Assembly (NCBI GenBank): GCA_937902455.1
Contig: CALELI010000042.1
Coordinates: forward strand, 1 to 20,886
Direction: 5' to 3'
Length of the DNA stretch: 20,886 nt
DNA from: an uncultured Prevotellaceae bacterium
GTDB taxonomy: Bacteria > Bacteroidota > Bacteroidia > Bacteroidales > Bacteroidaceae
Under the pieces are notes generated by a model. The model saw nothing but the letters and a program-made list of their open reading frames with translations. It ran no database searches and had not been told where the DNA came from. Positions within the stretch are counted from its first letter, which is position 1, and each line of letters begins with the position of its first letter. Positions 16,735-20,886 of the stretch are shown here, in pieces. The position numbers were made by a program, and so were the translations under genes.

Positions 16735-16751
16735 ATAATGATTATCCGCAA
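16735..16751 (+). repeat. Left terminal inverted repeat of the IS1595-family element
   Basis: ATAATGATTATCCGCAA; it contains the TAA stop codon of the transposase at 16742-16744. Confidence 0.85.
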
Positions 16752-17704
16752 CCAGCCGACATGTTTCTGTTGTAGATACGATGCTCAAAATCCGATGTGC
16801 AGGCGACGGAAGCTATCATGAGCCTGTCAAACAGCTTGTCACCAAAATACCTGCGATTGAACTTGTAACAGAATTCATTGAGGTACTCTTGCAGGAACTC
16901 CGGCTTGATGCCGTGGTATATGTTCTTCATCAACGACTTTGAGTTGCTGATTGCGATGTGAACCCACGGGAGCACTTTCCCGATTTCCTTGGGGTCAATC
17001 TTCCTCCCGACATATTCGCTGAACATCTTTGGGAAGTTGACGTGCGATTTTGTGCCGTCGCTCACCACCGCGGCATCCCCATCGATGTCGGTGCTTGCTA
17101 TCGGGTCTATCGTTTCCTTCTTTGAATCAGGAATGACGACCATCTTTATATGACCGACCTTTTTGGGCTTCTGCCCCTTCTTCGGGTTGTCCGCTTCAGT
17201 GCTTTCGGCCATAACGAGCACCTTCGTCTTTGCCTGACTGCCAGCACCGCGCTTCAGAGGCTCATCCTTCTGCCCATCGGGGACTTCGGTGGAGAAAAAG
17301 CCCTCATCCACCTCAACACTCCCCAGGAGGGTGTACTTGCTGTCACGTTTGCCCATGACATTCCTCAACTTGTGCATCATCTCCCATATTGGCTGATAGC
17401 GCTTGTGGCCGAGCTGGCGCTGCATCTCACTGGCGGAGAACGTGTTCTTGGTGGAGGTCAACAGATGGATTGCCTTGAACCAGTACATAAGGGGCAACTT
17501 GCTGTTGTGCATCACAGTGTCTGCCGTCAATGTGGTCTCGTGCCCACACCTGGAGCAACGCCAGCACTTGTTATGGCTGTCCCAATAGTTCTTTTGGCAA
17601 CCACACTTCTTGCAAACAATGCCAGACTTCTCACGTTGAGCCTTGAGATAAGCCTCGCAGGAAGCCTCGTCGGGAAAACGCTGGGTAAATTCAAGCAGCT
17701 TCAT
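16742..17704 (-). CDS. IS1595-family (ISXO2-like) transposase
   Basis: This enzyme moves the surrounding element. With the start at 17704 the product has 320 residues beginning MKLLEFTQRFPDEASCE, the usual family opening. In-frame alternatives are ATG 17743 and TTG 17761. An N-terminal zinc ribbon (CKKC...CSRC) precedes a winged-helix-like region (FSASEMQRQLGHKRYQPIWEM). The DDE-type catalytic domain shows Asp in GSVEVDEGFF, Asp in AAVVSDGTKSH and probably Asn in HIAISNSK as the third residue, fitting the DDN variants of this family. The end (YKFNRRYFGDKLFDRLMIASV) is complete and no frameshift is seen. Confidence 0.9.
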   Translation of the reverse strand: MKLLEFTQRFPDEASCEAYLKAQREKSGIVCKKCGCQKNYWDSHNKCWRCSRCGHETTLTADTVMHNSKLPLMYWFKAIHLLTSTKNTFSASEMQRQLGHKRYQPIWEMMHKLRNVMGKRDSKYTLLGSVEVDEGFFSTEVPDGQKDEPLKRGAGSQAKTKVLVMAESTEADNPKKGQKPKKVGHIKMVVIPDSKKETIDPIASTDIDGDAAVVSDGTKSHVNFPKMFSEYVGRKIDPKEIGKVLPWVHIAISNSKSLMKNIYHGIKPEFLQEYLNEFCYKFNRRYFGDKLFDRLMIASVACTSDFEHRIYNRNMSAGCG

Positions 17705-17777
17705 CTTGCAGTGAAATTTTAAATCTGGTGTAAAGGTAAACATTTTCAGGGATTCAGCCAAATTCTTGGTCGGTTAA

Positions 17778-17794
17778 TTGCGGATAATCATTAT
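17778..17794 (-). repeat. Right terminal inverted repeat of the IS1595-family element
   Basis: This is the exact complement of the left 17-bp repeat. Only 34 bp separate it from the stop codon of the last GLPGLI gene at 17829. Confidence 0.85.
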
Positions 17795-17828
17795 TTATTA
17801 CTTATTCGGTGAATTTTTAGAACCCACC

Positions 17829-18740
17829 TTATTTCAGTTCGAGTGGTTGATATTTGTGTCCCTTTGCAGGTACGAACAATCCGCCTATGAAGTTGTAGTT
17901 CTCAGCTTTTCCGTAGGTAACTACGATTTGCTTCGGTCCTGTTATGTAGAACATAGGGTCGTTCAGGTACATGCGATTGCCGAACAAGTTCTTCTTCTGT
18001 TTCAGCATCTGTTCTCGCGTGGATTTCTCGTAAGGAACAAAGACATTTTCCATCCTGAGGGTCTCTGTATTGAACTTCCCTATAATAGATCCGCTGGAAT
18101 ATGTGATAGGCACTGATTCCTGATAGAGGGCTATGAGCCGGAATGTGTGTGTGCCTTCGGAGTCCGTAGCGTATGCTATCAAGCCTGGCAATCCTTGTAA
18201 CTTCCACGGTCCGGCAGCGGCAGGGATTTCCTCAGTGTACATCACATTCCATTTCTTGCCACGGAACTCACCATTGGCTTTCTGACATAGATAACCACAG
18301 ATGGAATCGCTTCCTTCCGTCATGTTCCATGTAGGTTTCTCTGTGTCCTCTGTTACTTCATACTGATGTGGTGGAACAGACTCGAGAGTGACGGTCTTGC
18401 CTTCTGGATAGCCAACTGTAGTCGTAGCGATGTGCATCAAGGCCTCGTTCTTCATGAAATAACTCTTGTCCCAGCCGAGTTCTTCGTCACGATGTACCTG
18501 CATGAGGTAACGTTCGTATGCCCATGTCTTCCACACTCCGTCACCCACCTGCAAGGCAAGGCGGGCGGAATCGGTCACGGCTTCTCCATTTTCGTCCGTC
18601 GTGTTGATTGTGTACTGATAAACTGCCGTGAACTTTGTCTGGCACAACGTGTCAAGCTTTTCATTGCCATTGGAAGGCACCTGTGCCGATGCTGAGAATG
18701 TCATCAGCAAGGCAGAGATGATTAATGTGACTTTCTTCAT
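17829..18740 (-). CDS. GLPGLI family protein, third gene of the operon
   Basis: The 303-residue secreted protein has a signal peptide (1-20, ending SASAQ), nearly identical to that of the gene upstream. It carries the family signature GPWKLQGLPGLIAYA (GLPGLI at 183-188) preceded by RGKKWNVMYTEEIP, and ends KYQPLELK. Cys33 (LDTLC) is conserved in all three paralogues. Cys152 in GYLCQKA is the usual family cysteine, and Cys148 is additional. The family (TIGR01200) is restricted to Bacteroidetes and has no established function; a periplasmic or surface role is inferred from the signal peptide. The start at 18740 lies 2 bp after the stop codon of the previous gene. No transcription terminator was seen before the insertion sequence. 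Confidence 0.88.
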   Translation of the reverse strand: MKKVTLIISALLMTFSASAQVPSNGNEKLDTLCQTKFTAVYQYTINTTDENGEAVTDSARLALQVGDGVWKTWAYERYLMQVHRDEELGWDKSYFMKNEALMHIATTTVGYPEGKTVTLESVPPHQYEVTEDTEKPTWNMTEGSDSICGYLCQKANGEFRGKKWNVMYTEEIPAAAGPWKLQGLPGLIAYATDSEGTHTFRLIALYQESVPITYSSGSIIGKFNTETLRMENVFVPYEKSTREQMLKQKKNLFGNRMYLNDPMFYITGPKQIVVTYGKAENYNFIGGLFVPAKGHKYQPLELK

Positions 18741-18766
18741 GTTTATTCTAATTCGAGTGGTTGATA
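18681..18766. repeat. 86-bp junction repeat, copy 1
   Basis: It spans the last codons of the middle GLPGLI gene, the 2-bp spacer and the signal-peptide codons of the last gene. It matches 19598-19683 at 82 of 86 positions with no gaps. Confidence 0.9.
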
Positions 18767-19657
18767 TTTATGAGCTTTGTCGAGTATGGCCACTCCACTA
18801 ATTGTAGTTGCTATTGGTTCGATATCATCATTGAGGATGGTGGTATTTACATCGTTTGGGCCAAATTCGGGAAATGAGAACTGTGGGTTGCGGGCATAGA
18901 TTTTCGAACCAATCGTTTTCTTTCTCAAACCCATCATCTGCTCATGCGTCCGTTTCTGATATTGCCTGATATCAAGGCGCTTGCCTCCTACCGAAGTGGG
19001 TACTGACAATACAAAGTACTTTTCATGAATGATAGGCAACGAATCGTTGTAGAGTGCAATGAATTTGAAGGTGTGAGTGCTGTCATTGTCTGCGGCATGT
19101 GTTATCAAGCCAGGCAATCCATGCAGTTTCCAAGGTCCTGCCGTCGTTGGAATGTTTTCGCCATAAAGTACATCCCATTTCTTGCCACGGTACTCTCCGG
19201 TTGCACGTTTATAAACAAAGCCAGAATCACTGTCGGCTTCGTTCAGTGTCCATTCTATGGGCTCCTTGTCCTCAACCGTTTCATAACAATATGGAGCGAT
19301 GGCTTCGTGGATTGTGCGCTTTCCTTCGGGATACCCACTCACAATGGTCTCGACATGCATCAGGGCCTCCTGATTCAAGACATCCCAGATGTGTTCTCTT
19401 TTATGGTCGCGAAGGGGGAGAAACCGCATATAGGGCATCCACTTCCAATATCCGTCACCAACTTGCAGGGCAAGCAAGATACTGTCGGTCACTTCCTTTC
19501 CCGTATGGTCGGTGGTACGGATGGTGTAGTTGTACACGGCTGTGAACTTCGACATGCAAACAGTGTCCAGAGCCATCTCAAATTCTTCACCGTAAGTCTG
19601 TGCCGATGCAGAGAATGTCATCAGCAAGGCAGAGATAATTAATGCGACTTTCTTCAT
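18743..19657 (-). CDS. GLPGLI family protein, second gene of the operon, with altered cysteine pattern
   Basis: The 304-residue product has a signal peptide (1-20), GPWKLHGLPGLITHA (GLPGLI at 180-185) and the C-terminus KYQPLELE. Cys34 (LDTVC) aligns with Cys33 of the paralogues. The second usual cysteine in GY-x-C-x-KA is replaced: this protein reads GFVYKRA, with Tyr149 there. It has instead Cys124 in APYCYETVED, where the others have no Cys. YTEDIP-like is also changed to YGENIP. It starts 2 bp after the stop codon of the first gene (TAA-AC-ATG) and is followed the same way, so translational coupling is likely. Confidence 0.88.
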   Translation of the reverse strand: MKKVALIISALLMTFSASAQTYGEEFEMALDTVCMSKFTAVYNYTIRTTDHTGKEVTDSILLALQVGDGYWKWMPYMRFLPLRDHKREHIWDVLNQEALMHVETIVSGYPEGKRTIHEAIAPYCYETVEDKEPIEWTLNEADSDSGFVYKRATGEYRGKKWDVLYGENIPTTAGPWKLHGLPGLITHAADNDSTHTFKFIALYNDSLPIIHEKYFVLSVPTSVGGKRLDIRQYQKRTHEQMMGLRKKTIGSKIYARNPQFSFPEFGPNDVNTTILNDDIEPIATTISGVAILDKAHKYQPLELE

Positions 19658-19683
19658 GTTTATTCTAATTCAAGTGGTTGATA
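19598..19683. repeat. 86-bp junction repeat, copy 2
   Basis: It covers the end of the first GLPGLI gene, the spacer and the signal-peptide codons of the second. The distance to copy 1 is 917 bp, one gene length. Confidence 0.9.
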
Positions 19684-20568
19684 ATTAGTTCTTATTTTTG
19701 CATACTTAGGCACTGCTATGCCATTTATTTTATATGTTACTTCATCCAATCTGAGGACTCCGCCTGTTCTTCTTTTGAGATCTTCAATTGTGCCATAGAA
19801 TTCGACACCTCCATTCCTGTCTTCTGCATCTGTAAAATAATAGGTAGCATCCTCCATGTAACGCTTGTCGAGGAAGAGCTTGTTGCGCATCTGGACGAAC
19901 TTGTCGCGCTTGGTTTTGTTGATGGTAGCTTCTGCCGGATTGGTGATGGCTATGTGCTGCTGGGTGAGTTCGGACATCTCGAAACAGAAGATGTTGTCTG
20001 CATCCTCGGCCTTGACGATGAGTCCTGGCAAGCCTCTGAACTTCCAAGGTCCTGCGGTTGTCGGGACGTCCTCGGTGTAATAGACATACCATGTGCGACC
20101 TCCGTAAGTGGTCTGTGCCTTGTGGCAGAGGTAGCCGGCGATGGTCAGTGTGTCATCGAGCAATGTCCATTTCAGGTCGCCTGTTTCTTGGTATATATAG
20201 TGATAAGGTGGCACATCCTCCTGCACATCCATCTTCTTGTCGGCAAGCGACACGATTATGGTCGGCACATGTGCCATACCCTCGCGCTGGTACTCGTCGT
20301 AATACTCGTGTTTGTCAACATCCAGAACCTTGTACTTATGGGTGTAGTATCCCATGGTCTTGGTCACCTTACTGCCAACCAGCAGCACGGTGTGCAGTGA
20401 GTCGGTCACGGCATTGCCGTCCTTGTCCGTAGTATTGACTGTATAGTCATAGCCCACGGTGAATACAGTGCAGTCGATGCTGTCCTTTGTCTGTGCCCAT
20501 CCGTATGTGGAGATACACATTGCAGTCAGCATCATTGACAGTCGGGTAGAAAATCTGCTCTGTTTCAT
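19660..20568 (-). CDS. GLPGLI family protein, first gene of the operon
   Basis: The 302-residue product starts at ATG 20568 (MKQSRFSTRLSMMLTAMCIS..., signal peptide to about residue 26, GWAQ). The frame stays open to 20670, but the promoter lies inside that extension, so the longer form is rejected. The signature is GPWKFRGLPGLIVKA (GLPGLI at 179-184), preceded by GRTWYVYYTEDVP; the C-terminus is NYQPLELE. Cys33 and Cys148 (AGYLCHKA) are the two family-typical cysteines. Its signal peptide differs from the two downstream paralogues, so it is the most divergent member or the oldest copy. Function unknown. Confidence 0.88.
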   Translation of the reverse strand: MKQSRFSTRLSMMLTAMCISTYGWAQTKDSIDCTVFTVGYDYTVNTTDKDGNAVTDSLHTVLLVGSKVTKTMGYYTHKYKVLDVDKHEYYDEYQREGMAHVPTIIVSLADKKMDVQEDVPPYHYIYQETGDLKWTLLDDTLTIAGYLCHKAQTTYGGRTWYVYYTEDVPTTAGPWKFRGLPGLIVKAEDADNIFCFEMSELTQQHIAITNPAEATINKTKRDKFVQMRNKLFLDKRYMEDATYYFTDAEDRNGGVEFYGTIEDLKRRTGGVLRLDEVTYKINGIAVPKYAKIRTNYQPLELE

Positions 20569-20599
20569 AATATCTTTATTGCATATTGAATTATGTTTA

Positions 20600-20630
20600 C
20601 AAAGATAGGGGTTACACCAATAAAGTCCAA
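20600..20630 (-). promoter_or_regulatory. Promoter of the GLPGLI operon
   Basis: On the minus strand TTG (20628-20630), exactly 20 bp, then TATCTTTG (20600-20607) fits the Bacteroidetes sigma-factor consensus. The predicted start is near 20593, giving a leader of about 25 nt before ATG 20568. Confidence 0.65.
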
Positions 20631-20639
20631 GGATTTGAG

Positions 20640-20660
20640 TTTGCATTTTGTTTGCATTTT
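20640..20660. repeat. Tandem 10-bp motif upstream of the GLPGLI promoter
   Basis: TTTGCATTTT at 20640-20649 and 20651-20660, period 11 bp. It sits immediately upstream of the -33 element, where an activator would bind; no binding protein can be named. Confidence 0.6.
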
Positions 20661-20757
20661 CATTCAGCATGAAAAAAACGAAATCTGTGCATTGTTTATA
20701 AACTGATAAATACGGCCTGTAAACTAAATGGTTACATAAATCCTATCGCGACATTTA

Positions 20758-20832
20758 CTACGACAAATATAACGATACTGATTTTTCCCCGAAATCGTTC
20801 ACGATTGCGATGAATGTTAATGTCTTTTTCAT
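20758..20832 (-). CDS. Possible 24-residue small ORF
   Basis: The frame begins MKKTLTFIAIV, like the start of a signal peptide, then runs NDFGEKS and ends after 24 codons at TAG. Its ATG overlaps the TGA of the upstream frame (ATGA). It could be a real small peptide, a decayed gene start, or chance. Confidence 0.15.
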   Translation of the reverse strand: MKKTLTFIAIVNDFGEKSVSLYLS

Positions 20833-20886
20833 TGTTGTACTAATTCCTGCGGAAAGCTAAAGCCATCCGGATTATTTTCTTGAATT
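20829..20886 (-). CDS. Possible 3' end of an upstream gene (partial)
   Basis: Reading the minus strand from the right edge, the frame with codons from 20885 gives IQENNPDGFSFPQELVQQ and then TGA. The segment looks like plausible coding sequence, but only 18 residues are visible and another frame is also open, so the product cannot be named. Confidence 0.25.
   Translation of the reverse strand, partial: IQENNPDGFSFPQELVQQ

Larger units (their letters stand above)
16735..17794 (-). mobile_element. Complete IS1595-family insertion sequence (about 1060 bp)
   Basis: The element is bounded by perfect 17-bp inverted repeats, ATAATGATTATCCGCAA at 16735-16751 and its complement at 17778-17794. CCGAC is also shared further inside. 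The single transposase gene fills the interior and its stop codon lies inside the left repeat. An 8-bp target duplication, usual in this family, could not be identified; the flanks are AT-rich, so the exact outer ends are uncertain by a few bases. Nothing looks broken, so the element may be active. Confidence 0.85.
20569..20886. other. 318-bp region upstream of the GLPGLI operon
   Basis: It contains the operon promoter (20600-20630), a tandem TTTGCATTTT pair (20640-20660), a perfect GTTTATAAAC palindrome (20694-20703), a second minus-strand TATATTTG element (20764-20771) with no -33 found, and a possible 3' end of another gene at the right edge. Confidence 0.6.

Noticed and set aside
19660..20670. 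336-residue version of the first GLPGLI protein
   Set aside because: The extra 34 codons would include the promoter and precede a good signal peptide; the 302-residue form matches the length of its paralogues.

Overview
The window looks like a chromosome segment of a gut or rumen Bacteroidales, most likely Prevotella/Segatella or a close relative. This is inferred from a reg_prop hybrid two-component system, GLPGLI-family proteins, a FAS1 lipoprotein, type IX-like C-terminal tails on two secreted proteins, and promoter-like sites of the Bacteroidetes type (TTG or TTTG, about 20 bp, TAnnTTTG). No rRNA, tRNA, CRISPR array or prophage gene was seen.

Bases 1-16725 look like part of a polysaccharide utilization locus for pectin, specifically rhamnogalacturonan I and its arabinose side chains. 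A minus-strand block holds a modular secreted binding protein with three beta-sandwich-like modules (3820-7179), a FAS1-domain lipoprotein (1569-3749) and the first 492 codons of a GH2 glycosidase (1-1477, running off the left edge). A large hybrid sensor/regulator (7596-11447, minus) lies upstream of that block. It is divergent from a plus-strand operon of GH51 arabinofuranosidase (11633-13162), PL11 rhamnogalacturonan lyase (13219-15564) and GH43 arabinosidase/xylosidase (15628-16725). In the likely scheme the hybrid regulator senses a pectin oligosaccharide in the periplasm. Its AraC domain then activates both blocks. An 8-bp motif, ATCATTCA, occurs twice in each of the two intergenic regions flanking the regulator gene and is a candidate operator. 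No SusC/SusD pair is in the window; it may lie to the left.

Bases 16735-17794 are a complete IS1595-family insertion sequence with 17-bp terminal inverted repeats. It sits 10 bp after the GH43 stop codon, in the gap between convergent units, and seems to have broken no gene.

Bases 17829-20568 (minus) hold three consecutive GLPGLI-family secreted proteins of 302-304 residues, each gene separated from the next by exactly 2 bp. The two junctions lie in an 86-bp repeat that is 82/86 identical although the proteins themselves have diverged strongly. A near-consensus promoter precedes the operon. GLPGLI proteins have no established function, so this three-gene unit is the best candidate for an undescribed system here. 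Upstream, the last 200 bases may contain the 3' end of another minus-strand gene.
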